Shown here piece after piece: positions 1-8,824 of a stretch of 38,511 nucleotides of DNA (position 1 is the first letter of the stretch; every line of letters starts with the position of its first letter). The position numbers and the translations under genes are program-made. The notes under the pieces are model-generated. The model did not search any database. It saw only the letters and a program-made list of their open reading frames with translations, and had not been told where the DNA came from. Origin of the DNA: an uncultured Flavobacteriaceae bacterium (GTDB lineage: Bacteria; Bacteroidota; Bacteroidia; Flavobacteriales; Flavobacteriaceae); NCBI GenBank assembly GCA_905479415.1, contig CAJQMK010000077.1, positions 1 to 38,511 of the forward strand, in the 5' to 3' direction.

Positions 1-24
1 AGTCTCTATAAATAGAGACTTTTG
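1..24. terminator. Hairpin, likely rho-independent terminator
   Basis: A perfect 8-bp inverted repeat (AGTCTCTA / TAGAGACT, 4-base loop) occupies 1-20 and is followed by TTTT on the plus strand. It can terminate a plus-strand gene lying before the window. It also sits just downstream of the minus-strand tRNA-Phe, so it may serve both directions. Which gene it serves cannot be decided here. Confidence 0.6.
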
Positions 25-97
25 TGGTACCTCCAGGAATCGAACCAGGGACACAAGGATTTTCAGTCCTTTGCTCTACCAACTGAGCTAAGGTACC
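25..97 (-). tRNA. tRNA-Phe (anticodon GAA)
   Basis: Read on the minus strand this is a complete 73-nt cloverleaf. The acceptor stem is GGTACCT paired with AGGTACC, with discriminator A. The D-arm carries AGCTCAGTTGGTAGAGC, the anticodon loop is CTGAAAA with anticodon GAA, and the T-arm contains GGTTCGATTCC. The CCA end is not fully encoded: the bases after the discriminator read CA. A good promoter lies 22 nt upstream and a hairpin follows the gene. Confidence 0.96.
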
Positions 98-118
98 ATT
101 GCTTTTTTTTTGCAAGAG

Positions 119-151
119 CAAATATAAATTCTTTTATTAGAGAAGCAAAAA
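119..151 (-). promoter_or_regulatory. Bacteroidota-type promoter of tRNA-Phe
   Basis: The minus strand carries TATATTTG (119-126), an exact match to the Bacteroidota -7 consensus TAnnTTTG. A TTTG -33 element (148-151) lies 21 nt further upstream. The -7 box ends 22 nt before the mature tRNA 5' end, leaving room for a short leader. Confidence 0.65.
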
Positions 152-197
152 ATCATTAAATAAATCTTCTTTATTTTTAGACTTAAATACAAATAAA

Positions 198-920
198 TTG
201 AATTTAGTAGTAGATATAGGGAATTCCTCGCTTAAAGTCGCGATCTTTGATAAAAAATTAATGACAAGTAAATTCATTTACACCAATCAATCATTAAATA
301 TTTTTTCAGACCTTTTCAAAAATAACGTTATTGATAATTGTCTTATATCTAATGTTTCAACTATTGATAAAAATATTTTAGATTTTTTAAAAATCAATTC
401 TAATTTATTTTCTATAAATGAATCTATTAATTTACCATTCATTAATTTATACAAAACTAAAAACACACTAGGTCATGATCGAATAGCACTTGTAAGTGCA
501 GCAGCAATTGATTTTCCAGATCAAAACATATTAATTATTGATACAGGAACTTGTATTACGTATGATTTTAAAAACAGTGAAAACGAGTATTTAGGAGGTG
601 GAATTTCACCTGGAATTCAAATGAGATTTAAATCATTAAATTCGCAAACATCTAAACTTCCTTTGTCAACAATTAATCTAGACTATAAATTAATTGGTGA
701 TGATACAAATAGTTCAATCAACTCAGGTGTTGTACACGGGGTTATCTCAGAAATTAATGGTATAATTAATCAGTATCAAGAAAGGTTTAAAAACATTAAG
801 ATAATTTTAACAGGAGGTGATTCTAATTTTTTGCTCAAGAAGATAAAAAATACCATCTTTGCTGATCAAAATTTCCTTCTTAAAGGATTAAACTATCTTT
901 TAGAGGATAATATTAAATAA
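198..920 (+). CDS. coaX: Type III pantothenate kinase
   Basis: CoaX phosphorylates pantothenate, the first committed step of coenzyme A synthesis, in the cytoplasm. The 240-residue length is usual for the family. Type III hallmarks are visible: the N-terminal phosphate loop DIGNS at 6-10, GHDR at 92-95 (pantothenate-binding region), the second nucleotide motif DTGT at 115-118, and GGGISPG at 133-139. The start is TTG: the DIGN motif begins at residue 6 and there is no nearby ATG, so translation must start about here. It heads a plus-strand run of envelope genes, and its stop codon overlaps the next start by one base. The assignment is secure; the transcriptional link to the downstream genes is inferred from spacing. 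Confidence 0.95.
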   Translation: MNLVVDIGNSSLKVAIFDKKLMTSKFIYTNQSLNIFSDLFKNNVIDNCLISNVSTIDKNILDFLKINSNLFSINESINLPFINLYKTKNTLGHDRIALVSAAAIDFPDQNILIIDTGTCITYDFKNSENEYLGGGISPGIQMRFKSLNSQTSKLPLSTINLDYKLIGDDTNSSINSGVVHGVISEINGIINQYQERFKNIKIILTGGDSNFLLKKIKNTIFADQNFLLKGLNYLLEDNIK

Positions 921-2176
921 TGAAAAAACTTTTATATACTATTTTATTTTTAGTTATCACCTTAAATACTTATTCTCAATCGGGTACTTCATCGCCCTAT
1001 TCTTTTTATGGGGTTGGTACTAGTACTTTTAAAGGTTCTATTGATAACAGATCAATGGGCGGATTAAGTGTTTATTCAGATAGTATTAATTTAAATTTAA
1101 CAAATCCTGCTTCTTTATCTGAATTAAAGAGAGTTAATTATTCGCTAGGAATAACTTATGACAATTTAACTTTTAAGTCTGAAAATGCTAATGAGAACTC
1201 AAACAGCTCTAATGTTAATTATTTAGCCGTTGCAATACCAACTAAACACTTTACATTTGCTTTTGGTGTAATCCCACAAACTTCAGTAGGTTATCTTTTA
1301 GAAAGTACAGATGAGACTGTTATTCCAAATGTTATAGATAGATACAGAGGAGAGGGTGGTGTTAATACTGCTTTTTTATCTTTTGGTTTCAAACTTTTTA
1401 ATAAGATAAGCGTTGGACTAACAACTAATTATGAATTCGGAAATTTAAATCATATAACTACTCGATTTTTAGAAGATGTTGAGTTAGCTACCAGACTTGA
1501 GAGTAATTCATCTTTAAGTGGTTTAAATAATGTTTATTCTCTAATGTACAGAGAAAAAATTTCAAATAAATTAACATTACATGCCACATATGTATCTAGT
1601 CAAAAATTTGAGTTGACCTCTAACAATACTCAAACTTTATCTACATATTCATTAACCAATCAGTATGGTGGTGATGAAGAACAAATAGATTTAGGTGCAT
1701 TGAATTTAGAAAAAACAGAAATTACAGTTCCTAAATTTCAAACATTTGGACTAGGATTTGGAGTCGATACTAAATGGTTTTTAGGAGCTGAGTATAAGTT
1801 AGTTGAAGGAGGAGGATTAAACAATAAATTATTTGATCTTGATAATGTTGAATTTAAAAAAGGTTCTAAATTATCAATGGGCGGTTTTTATATACCTAAA
1901 TATGATTCTTTTACCAGTTTTTTCAGTAGACTTGTTTACAGAGGAGGTTTTAGAATTGAAGACTCAGGTCTTCACATAGACAATCAGTCAATTAAAGAGG
2001 TCGGGTTTAATTTTGGATTCGGAATCCCTTTTCAAGGATTTTCAAGTATTAATTTGGGATTTGAAGTTGGTAAAAGAGGAACTACAAACGCAGGTTTAAT
2101 TCAAGAAAACTTTTTTAGTGTTAGACTGGGTATGTCTTTAAGTGATCTTTGGTTTGTAAAAAACAAATACAATTAA
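920..2176 (+). CDS. Putative outer-membrane beta-barrel protein
   Basis: The protein has 418 residues. A signal peptide (residues 1 to about 20, ending near TYSQS) is followed by alternating hydrophobic and polar strands rich in Gly, Asn and aromatics, typical of an outer-membrane barrel. The N-terminal region (SPYSFYGVGT, then RSMGGLSVYSD and LNLTNPASL) resembles FadL/UPF0164-type barrels of Bacteroidota, where a 'small change, NPA' segment opens the barrel. The substrate is unknown. It overlaps coaX by one base (TAATG) and precedes a TPR protein and lptC, so it probably belongs to an envelope-biogenesis operon. Barrel architecture is well supported; a FadL-like transport role is only an analogy. 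Confidence 0.75.
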   Translation: MKKLLYTILFLVITLNTYSQSGTSSPYSFYGVGTSTFKGSIDNRSMGGLSVYSDSINLNLTNPASLSELKRVNYSLGITYDNLTFKSENANENSNSSNVNYLAVAIPTKHFTFAFGVIPQTSVGYLLESTDETVIPNVIDRYRGEGGVNTAFLSFGFKLFNKISVGLTTNYEFGNLNHITTRFLEDVELATRLESNSSLSGLNNVYSLMYREKISNKLTLHATYVSSQKFELTSNNTQTLSTYSLTNQYGGDEEQIDLGALNLEKTEITVPKFQTFGLGFGVDTKWFLGAEYKLVEGGGLNNKLFDLDNVEFKKGSKLSMGGFYIPKYDSFTSFFSRLVYRGGFRIEDSGLHIDNQSIKEVGFNFGFGIPFQGFSSINLGFEVGKRGTTNAGLIQENFFSVRLGMSLSDLWFVKNKYN

Positions 2177-2225
2177 TAAATTGGGCATCGTTTTTGATTT
2201 CATCAATAATATGTAATAAAACACA

Positions 2226-3614
2226 ATGAAAAAAGTTATATTTTTTAGTCTTATATTCTTAATTTCTTTAACTACTTTTTCTCAGTCAAAAGAAGAATGT
2301 TTTTCAAACCTTTCAATTTTCGCAGAGTATGCTAAAGTTAAAAACTACAAAGAAGCATATCAGCCTTGGCTAGACTTAAAAAGTGAGTGTCCTGATATAA
2401 ATTCTGCAGTTTATGTTTTAGGTGAAAGAATGCTGAAATCTTTTATAAAAACATCTGATGGTGATGTTAAACAAAAATATAAAAATGATTTAGTTAATCT
2501 ATACGGTGAATGGTTAACCTATTTTCCTAAAAATAAAAGAGGAGTGAGTGAGGTTGGTAAGATTCTAGCTATAAAAGCTCAAACTATGATTGATTACAAA
2601 TTGGCTGAGGATAGTGAGATATTTGAAATATACGACCAGGCATTTAAAAAAGACTCGAAAAGTTTTAAATCTCCAAAAGGTTTATACAATTATTTTAAAA
2701 TATACTTTAGACTATACAAAGATGGTAATAATGATGTATCCTTAGAGCAGGTTTTTGATAAGTATGAAGAATTAACTGAAAAATTTGAGTTTGAGATGGG
2801 AGCTTATACATCTAAGTTGGATAAACTATTACAAAAAGAAAATAATAGTGATCCATTAACATCTAGAGAGGTTAGAAACAAGAAGGTTTATGAAGTTAAT
2901 ATGGTTGCTTGTAATACTTATTTAAACAATCTTAATGCTATAATTGCAAAGGAATCTACCTGTGAAAACTTAATTCCATTATACAGAAAAAACTTTGATA
3001 AATTTAAGTCTGATTCAGTTTGGCTAAACAGAGCTGCTAGTAGAATGGATAGTAAAGATTGCTCAGATGACCCATTATTCGTTGAGCTTGTTGAAGCTTT
3101 ACACGAATTAAATCCTTCTGCAAATTCAGCATATTATTTAGGGTTGTTAAATGATAAAAAAGGAGATACTAAATTAGCAATACAATACTACAATGAATCT
3201 ATTGATTTAGAAACTGACAATTTGAAGAAAGCTAAAACACTTTATAAAATTGCAATTAAGTTCAAGAAATCTGGACAATTCTCAAAATCTAGAACATATG
3301 CTAATAAAGCTTTAGTATTTCAACCTTCCATGGGAAGAGCATATTTGCTTATTGCTAATTTGTATGCTAGTAGTGCAAATAATTGTGGTAAAACTCAGTT
3401 CGAAAAAAGGTCCATTTATTGGCTTGCTTTGAAAGAAGCAAAAAAAGCAGCTTCTGTCGATGCCTCTGTAAGAAAACTTGCTAATAAAACAGCTATAAGC
3501 TATGAGGGAAGAGCACCATCTAAAACTGATATTTTTAGTGAAGCAATGAGTGGTAAAACAATTTCTTTTAAATGTTGGATAGGTAAATCAGTTACCGTAC
3601 CTTCATTGAACTGA
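2226..3614 (+). CDS. Secreted tetratricopeptide-repeat protein
   Basis: The 462-residue protein begins with a clear signal peptide (MKKVIFFSLIFLISLTTFSQS). The middle is helical. From about residue 295 there are TPR-like helix pairs, for example SAYYLGLLNDKKGDTKLAIQ followed by KAKTLYKIAIKFKKSGQFSK and a third pair containing ANKALVFQP. Several cysteines (near residues 25, 55, 226, 243 and 278) could form periplasmic disulfides. No catalytic motif is evident. It lies 49 bp after the barrel protein and its stop overlaps the lptC start by one base, so co-translation with lptC is likely. A scaffold role in the periplasm is inferred from the repeats; the partner is unknown. Confidence 0.8.
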   Translation: MKKVIFFSLIFLISLTTFSQSKEECFSNLSIFAEYAKVKNYKEAYQPWLDLKSECPDINSAVYVLGERMLKSFIKTSDGDVKQKYKNDLVNLYGEWLTYFPKNKRGVSEVGKILAIKAQTMIDYKLAEDSEIFEIYDQAFKKDSKSFKSPKGLYNYFKIYFRLYKDGNNDVSLEQVFDKYEELTEKFEFEMGAYTSKLDKLLQKENNSDPLTSREVRNKKVYEVNMVACNTYLNNLNAIIAKESTCENLIPLYRKNFDKFKSDSVWLNRAASRMDSKDCSDDPLFVELVEALHELNPSANSAYYLGLLNDKKGDTKLAIQYYNESIDLETDNLKKAKTLYKIAIKFKKSGQFSKSRTYANKALVFQPSMGRAYLLIANLYASSANNCGKTQFEKRSIYWLALKEAKKAASVDASVRKLANKTAISYEGRAPSKTDIFSEAMSGKTISFKCWIGKSVTVPSLN

Positions 3615-4144
3615 TGAATTTTTTAAGATTTTTAGTATTTTTTTTTCTTTTTTCGTGTGAAGATAATTTTCAAGAAATACAAAACATAAATAGCAAAAAC
3701 ACTTTACCCGTAGGTATTACTGAAAATTTAAAATTAATATATACTGATTCTGCAAAAGTTAAAGCTATTCTTTACTCTAGCTTAAACAAAGATTTTACCA
3801 ATAAAATTTTTCCTTATTCAGAATTTCCAAATGGAATTAAAATAACATTTTTTGATAAAGATAATAATGAAACAAATGTTATTTCTGATTATGCAATAAT
3901 GTATAGTAAAACTAATATTGTTGACATGAAAGGAAATGTAATTATTAATAATTATGACGGTTCTGAACTCAAAACAAGTCAATTGTTTTGGGATCCTGAC
4001 CAAGAATGGTTGTTCACAGAAAAAAAATTTACATTTAAAAATATTGATTATGATATTGCAGCTACAAGATTAGATGCTAATAGATCATTTACTATATTTA
4101 ACACAGGAAAACTCGACGGTAAAGTATTAGTTGAAGATAATTAA
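3614..4144 (+). CDS. lptC: LPS-export periplasmic lipoprotein LptC
   Basis: LptC passes lipopolysaccharide from the inner-membrane LptBFG transporter to the periplasmic LptA bridge. This 176-residue protein has a short hydrophobic leader ending in FLFSC, so Cys15 is the likely lipidated residue. A lipoprotein anchor replaces the membrane helix of E. coli LptC, as is common in Bacteroidota. The rest is beta-rich, with the LptC-type pattern 'DG ... ITFFD ... SDYAIMYSKTNIVDMKGNVIIN ... LKTSQLFWD' that forms the half jelly-roll. The start codon overlaps the preceding stop (ATGA). The LptE lipoprotein of the same pathway is encoded at 26073-26594. Confidence 0.85.
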   Translation: MNFLRFLVFFFLFSCEDNFQEIQNINSKNTLPVGITENLKLIYTDSAKVKAILYSSLNKDFTNKIFPYSEFPNGIKITFFDKDNNETNVISDYAIMYSKTNIVDMKGNVIINNYDGSELKTSQLFWDPDQEWLFTEKKFTFKNIDYDIAATRLDANRSFTIFNTGKLDGKVLVEDN

Positions 4145-4151
4145 TGAATTT

Positions 4152-4340
4152 ATGAACAATTACAGAAGAATTTCAGAATACATATATTTAGTCATTTCCT
4201 TTGTTTCAATATTTGAATATTTTTTTGGTGACAATTCATCTCAAAAAAGCAATATTTTTTTAATATTGGCTATATTTTCATTTGGAATGTTTTTGTTTCG
4301 CAGACACTACAGAATTAAATTTAAAAACAGAAGAAAATAG
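4152..4340 (+). CDS. Small two-helix membrane protein, unknown function
   Basis: This encodes 62 residues from the ATG at 4152. An in-frame TTG at 4131 would add seven residues and overlap lptC by 14 bp. Two hydrophobic segments are visible (about residues 11-25 and 35-47), followed by a strongly basic tail (RRHYRIKFKNRRK). The positive-inside rule suggests a hairpin with the tail in the cytoplasm. I do not recognise a named family. It is wedged between lptC (7-bp gap) and a CNNM/CorC gene (5-bp gap), so it is almost certainly co-transcribed and may act in the membrane with one of them. Confidence 0.65.
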   Translation: MNNYRRISEYIYLVISFVSIFEYFFGDNSSQKSNIFLILAIFSFGMFLFRRHYRIKFKNRRK

Positions 4341-4345
4341 ATTTA

Positions 4346-5611
4346 ATGGATAATCATTTTTTAGTTATTCTTATTTCTATTGTTTTTTCAGGCTTTTTCT
4401 CCGGCATGGAGATTGCATTTGTTTCAACCAACAAAATTTTTTTAGAAATAGAAAAAAAACAAAAAGGTTTAGTTTCTTTTTTTATTAAAAAAATCACCAT
4501 AAATCCCTCAAAATTTATTACCACAATGTTACTTGGTAATAATATTGCTTTAGTTATTTACGGTATATACTCAGGAAGGTTAATTATTAATGTTTTTTTT
4601 CCTGAACTTATTAATGAAACTTCAATTGATTTTAAATATATCTTTTATCAAACATTGATTTCTACTCTTGTTATTTTAATAACTGCTGAATTTTTGCCTA
4701 AAGTTTTTTTTCAAATTTACGCCAATAGACTTTTTAAATTATTTTCTTTTCCAGCTTTTATTTTTTATTATTTATTCTCACCATTAACCTTTGTATTTAA
4801 TTCGATTTCTGATTGTGTTTTAAATAAGTATTTTAAAACTAAAAAAGATGAATTAAAAATGGTATTTAGTAAAGATGAGTTGGGAGATTATATTAATCAA
4901 GAGATAGGTGCTGATAATGAAATGGAGTTAGATTCAGAAATTCAAATTTTTCAAAAAGCTTTAGAATTTTCTAAGGTAAGAGCTAGAGAAATAATGATTC
5001 CTAGAGCTGAAATAGTTTCGGTTGACAGGTACGTAACTCCTTCAAAATTGAAAGAAATTTTTATTAACACAGGCCTTTCAAAAATATTAGTTCATCAAGA
5101 AAATATTGATAACATTGTTGGTTATATAAGTATTCAACATATGTTTAAGGATTTTAAAAAATTTAAATCACTAATAATTTCGATTGAATTTGTGCCTGAA
5201 TCTATGTTTATTAATGACTTATTAAATCTTTTAACTAAAAAACGAAAGAGTGTCGCGGTTGTTATTGATGAATACGGAGGAACGTCTGGCATTATAACTG
5301 TTGAAGATATAATTGAAGAACTAGTTGGTGAAATTGAGGATGAACATGATTCTCCAAAACATCTAGAAAAAAAATTAGGAAATAATTACTTTAGATTATC
5401 AGCAAGGGTGGAAATTGATTATTTAAATAAAAAATTTAAACTAAATATTCCTGTAAGTGAACAATATGAAACTTTGGGTGGATTTATTATTAGTTTGAAT
5501 GAGAAAATCCCCGAAAATGATGATAAAATATTTTACAATAACTTGATGTTTAAAATCATTAATGTGTCAAGCTCAAAAATTGAGATTGTTGAATTAATTA
5601 TTGAAGATTAA
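4346..5611 (+). CDS. CNNM/CorC-family membrane protein (DUF21-CBS-CorC_HlyC)
   Basis: The 421-residue protein shows the three-part architecture of the family. Residues 1 to about 190 form the DUF21 (CNNM) membrane domain with several helices. Residues about 205-330 form a CBS pair, with REIMIPRAEIVSVD near 213 and SVAVVIDEYGGTSGIITVEDIIEELVG (split by the family's usual landmarks) near 305. The C-terminal CorC_HlyC domain follows, containing ETLGGFIISL. Members are linked to magnesium or cobalt efflux and are often annotated 'hemolysin'. In Bacteroidota the related GldE belongs to gliding clusters, but the position beside lptC argues for the general paralogue rather than GldE. Ion specificity cannot be read from the sequence. 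Confidence 0.88.
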   Translation: MDNHFLVILISIVFSGFFSGMEIAFVSTNKIFLEIEKKQKGLVSFFIKKITINPSKFITTMLLGNNIALVIYGIYSGRLIINVFFPELINETSIDFKYIFYQTLISTLVILITAEFLPKVFFQIYANRLFKLFSFPAFIFYYLFSPLTFVFNSISDCVLNKYFKTKKDELKMVFSKDELGDYINQEIGADNEMELDSEIQIFQKALEFSKVRAREIMIPRAEIVSVDRYVTPSKLKEIFINTGLSKILVHQENIDNIVGYISIQHMFKDFKKFKSLIISIEFVPESMFINDLLNLLTKKRKSVAVVIDEYGGTSGIITVEDIIEELVGEIEDEHDSPKHLEKKLGNNYFRLSARVEIDYLNKKFKLNIPVSEQYETLGGFIISLNEKIPENDDKIFYNNLMFKIINVSSSKIEIVELIIED

Positions 5612-5679
5612 TTTTAAGAGTTTAACTTTTTTTAATTCCTAAGTATATTGTATTTTCGTTTGCTACAAAAAAATAAATT

Positions 5680-7806
5680 ATGGCTATTCTAGGACAAATT
5701 CGATCTAAATCTATTTTTTTAATTATTGTGATAGGTTTAGCTCTGTTTGCATTTGTAATTTCTGGTGTTTTTGACGGTAAAGGTTATCAAGCTCAACAAC
5801 CAGTAGGTGTTATTAATGGTGAGGAGGTATTAATAGAAGACTTTAGAGGACAAGTTGACTTTTTAGAAAGAAACTACAATCAACAGGGAATGATTGCTGT
5901 AAATAATGTTTGGAATCAAAGGTTAAGATCTGAAATTTTAAGACAACAATTTGAAATTTCTGGAATTCAATCTGGTAAAGATCATTTGCAAAATATTTTA
6001 AAAAACAACCCTACTTTTAATTCAGATCCGCAATTTTTGAATGAAGCTGGAATGTTCGATATAGATAAATTTAAAACTTTAATTATTGAACTAAAGACAA
6101 CAAATCCAGAAGCTTACGAGCAATGGAAAAGTCAAGAAAAGATTTTCGAATCTCAATCTAATGAACAGATATATTTAAACTTAGTTAATGCTGGTGTTAA
6201 TTACACTCAAGCAGACGGTAAATTTGAATATACATTACAAAATGACAATGTAGACATTGAGTACATTCAAATTCCTTATTCGTCTGTTGAAGACTCATTA
6301 ATCTCTTATTCAGAATCTGACTTAAAAAAATATATTAATAATAATGAAGATGAATTTAAAGTAAATTCTTCTCGTGACATTGAGTATGTTATTTTTGAAG
6401 AAAAACCTTCTTTTGAAGATGAAAAAGCTGTAAAAAATCGTTTAAGTAAATTTTTAAAAGAGTCAAAAGAATTTAATCAGGTGTCAAAATTGGAAGAGAT
6501 TACCCCAAGTTTAACAACTGCTAAAAATATTAAAGAGTTTATTAATGAATATTCCGAGTCTAGTTTTGATTCAATTTATTTACCAAAAGGCTCTCTTCCA
6601 GCTGATCATGCAAATTTGCTTTTTAATTTAAATATTGATCAAACGTATGGACCCTACCTTGACGGAGGGTATTTTAAAATTTCTAGAATGTTGGATAAAA
6701 AAACAGGAGGATCTGTCAGAGCTAGTCATATCCTTGTTGCATATAAAGGATCTAAAAACGCCAATCCTAATGTTTCAAGATCTAAGAATGAAGCTAAAAA
6801 AGAAGCTAATAATATTTTAAGAAAAATAAGAAAATCCCCAAAAAGTTTTACTGAATTAGCCTTTGAGTTTTCTGATGGACCATCAAAGTCTAGAGGTGGA
6901 GATCTAGGGTTTGTTCAAGATGGTAATATGGTTAAGCCTTTCAATGATTTTATTTTTTCAAAAAGAATTGGTTCTACTGGAGTTGTCGAAACTGATTTTG
7001 GTTTTCATGTTATAAAAGTAGTAGCTAAAGATGACTTAGTTTTACTTGCTTCAATTACTGAAAAAAATGTTCCCTCTGACGCGACAAGCGATAAAGTTTT
7101 TAATTCAGCAACAAAATTAGAAATGAGTTTATCTAAAGATGAAGATTTAAATACTTTATCTAACAAAGAAAATTATACTGTTAAAACAGTAAATGGAATC
7201 CAAATATTAGACAACGATTTTCCAGGATTAAAAGACCAAAGAAGAATTGTTCAATGGTTGTTTAATGAATCAACTAATGTGTCAGATTTTAAAAGGTTTG
7301 ATTTGCCAAAAGGAGGTTATTTAATAGCACAAGTCACTAAAATAGTTGATGAGGGACTTTCTAACGTCCAAGATGTTTCTTATAAGGTGCTTCCAATGGT
7401 TTTAAAATCTAAAAAAGCTGATTTTATAATCAGTAAAAACGATAATTCTCTTAGTCTTGAGGAAATTGCTGAGATTAACGGAACTGAAGTTAGAAAGGCA
7501 CTAGCATTAAATCAAAAAAATGCAACAATTACTGGTTCAGGTTTAGAACCTTTAGTTATAGGGGCTTCTTTTGGTACTAATATTAATGAAACTTCAGATT
7601 TTATTATAGGAGAAAATGGAATTTATAAATTAAAAGTTATTAAAAGAAAAGATACTAACACAAATTCTGATTCAATTGATTCAAATTTCATTATTTCTTA
7701 TAAAAATCAGTTATTAAATTTAAATAGAACTTCATCTTTTGCAAGAGTTTACGAATCTCTAAAAGAAAATGCGGAGGTTACAGACAATAGATCAGTTTAT
7801 TATTAA
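5680..7806 (+). CDS. PpiD/SurA-like membrane-anchored peptidyl-prolyl isomerase
   Basis: This 708-residue envelope foldase has one N-terminal membrane helix (about residues 12-28), placing the bulk in the periplasm. A SurA_N-type chaperone region follows, starting with GVINGEEVLIEDF. A parvulin domain spans about 346-450, from VRASHILVAYKG to GFHVIKVV, with the conserved SDGPSKSRGGDLGFV stretch. The C-terminal third is a second helical chaperone-like region. Parvulins catalyse cis-trans isomerisation of prolyl bonds in exported proteins, especially barrel proteins. It lies 68 bp after the CNNM gene and may have its own promoter: TATTTTCG at 5651-5658 is one mismatch from TAnnTTTG. The stop overlaps the stop of the convergent DUF456 gene. 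Confidence 0.9.
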   Translation: MAILGQIRSKSIFLIIVIGLALFAFVISGVFDGKGYQAQQPVGVINGEEVLIEDFRGQVDFLERNYNQQGMIAVNNVWNQRLRSEILRQQFEISGIQSGKDHLQNILKNNPTFNSDPQFLNEAGMFDIDKFKTLIIELKTTNPEAYEQWKSQEKIFESQSNEQIYLNLVNAGVNYTQADGKFEYTLQNDNVDIEYIQIPYSSVEDSLISYSESDLKKYINNNEDEFKVNSSRDIEYVIFEEKPSFEDEKAVKNRLSKFLKESKEFNQVSKLEEITPSLTTAKNIKEFINEYSESSFDSIYLPKGSLPADHANLLFNLNIDQTYGPYLDGGYFKISRMLDKKTGGSVRASHILVAYKGSKNANPNVSRSKNEAKKEANNILRKIRKSPKSFTELAFEFSDGPSKSRGGDLGFVQDGNMVKPFNDFIFSKRIGSTGVVETDFGFHVIKVVAKDDLVLLASITEKNVPSDATSDKVFNSATKLEMSLSKDEDLNTLSNKENYTVKTVNGIQILDNDFPGLKDQRRIVQWLFNESTNVSDFKRFDLPKGGYLIAQVTKIVDEGLSNVQDVSYKVLPMVLKSKKADFIISKNDNSLSLEEIAEINGTEVRKALALNQKNATITGSGLEPLVIGASFGTNINETSDFIIGENGIYKLKVIKRKDTNTNSDSIDSNFIISYKNQLLNLNRTSSFARVYESLKENAEVTDNRSVYY

Positions 7807-8294
7807 ACTAAGATTATCGTATAAACTTTATAGAAGTATATTCCCAGGAAAACAGTTGAAATAATAAATTTTAAAGCTGTTCCTATAGCTAGTCCTATAA
7901 ATGTTCCTAATGCAGGCTTTAAAGCCATTTTAAAGTTAGTTTTGTCCATAAATTCACCGCTTAATGCGCCTAGAAACGCTCCAAGAATTAATCCGAATGG
8001 CCCACCGATAAAAAGCCCAAGAATTAATCCAATTGTAGCTCCTATTAATCCGTTTTTAGAGCCCCCGAGTTTTTTTAATCCAATTATTGGAATAAAAATA
8101 TCTAATAAAAAAACAATAAAAGCTATTAGAAAAGTAGTTATTAATAACTTATTACTAAAAGGTATATATGACGTAAAATGAATTATTAAAATACCTAGCC
8201 AACTTGATAAAGGACCAGGAATTATTGGAGTAAAGCTTCCTATTATTCCAGTTATACATAGAATTAACCCTAATATTAAAAGAAAAACATCCAT
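7803..8294 (-). CDS. DUF456 family membrane protein
   Basis: The 163-residue protein is almost entirely hydrophobic, with about five membrane segments. A central glycine-rich stretch (GLILGLFIGGPFGLILGAFL, then GALSGEF) looks like a glycine zipper and is typical of DUF456 proteins. Their biochemical role is unknown. The N-terminal segment contains the family's GSFTPIIPGP motif. The gene is convergent with the PpiD-like gene, overlapping it by four bases at the stop codons, and is divergent from the small lipoprotein gene at 8357. Family membership is confident; function is not known. Confidence 0.82.
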   Translation of the reverse strand: MDVFLLILGLILCITGIIGSFTPIIPGPLSSWLGILIIHFTSYIPFSNKLLITTFLIAFIVFLLDIFIPIIGLKKLGGSKNGLIGATIGLILGLFIGGPFGLILGAFLGALSGEFMDKTNFKMALKPALGTFIGLAIGTALKFIISTVFLGIYFYKVYTIILV

Positions 8295-8356
8295 AAAATT
8301 TTTAAATAGATTATTTATTTAAAATTATACTTAATTTTAGAATAAATAAATTAAAC

Positions 8357-8818
8357 GTGAAATTAAAGCAAGTTTTATTTTTATTGTTTTTAATTGTGGG
8401 TTGTAATTATAATCCTAATAATTCAACTTACAAAGCTCCTGAGGTTAAGTGGACAACAAAAGACGAACACCCTTCAATAGATAAATGTGATGAATATGAA
8501 ATTGAAATTGATAGAATAAACTGTTTTAATTCTAAACTTATTAACTTGATTTATTCGAATATTAATTTAGGGGATATTTTAGTTTCAAAAAAACTTAACG
8601 ACACTGTATTTCTTTCTTTGTTAGTTGACGAGCAAGGTAAACTTTCGTTATTAAATATTGAAAATAAAAAAAGCATTACGAATGAAATTCCTAATATAGA
8701 TTTAATAATAAAAAATTCACTAAATAATATTCCTTCTTTATATCCAGCTACCAAAACTAATTTTGGTATTCCTGTAAGCACTAAATTTCAGTTACCTTTA
8801 ATATTAAAATCAAACTAA
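8357..8818 (+). CDS. Small lipoprotein, unknown function
   Basis: The 153-residue product has a lipoprotein signal peptide ending in LIVGC, giving lipidated Cys16. The start is GTG. The mature part includes a 'DKCDEYEIEIDRINCFNSKL' segment with two cysteines and a beta-rich half that resembles the TonB C-terminal-like 'energy transducer' fragments common in Bacteroidota (FLSLLVDEQGKLSLLNIE), though I cannot confirm this. The next gene, ruvC, begins six bases after its stop, so it is probably translated in one unit with ruvC and hemW. No function is assigned. Confidence 0.7.
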   Translation: MKLKQVLFLLFLIVGCNYNPNNSTYKAPEVKWTTKDEHPSIDKCDEYEIEIDRINCFNSKLINLIYSNINLGDILVSKKLNDTVFLSLLVDEQGKLSLLNIENKKSITNEIPNIDLIIKNSLNNIPSLYPATKTNFGIPVSTKFQLPLILKSN

Positions 8819-8824
8819 AACAAG

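Noticed and set aside
7942-8181. Proline/isoleucine-rich frame on the plus strand inside the DUF456 gene
   Set aside because: It is the complement of the glycine-zipper codons of the DUF456 gene and shows no other coding sign.
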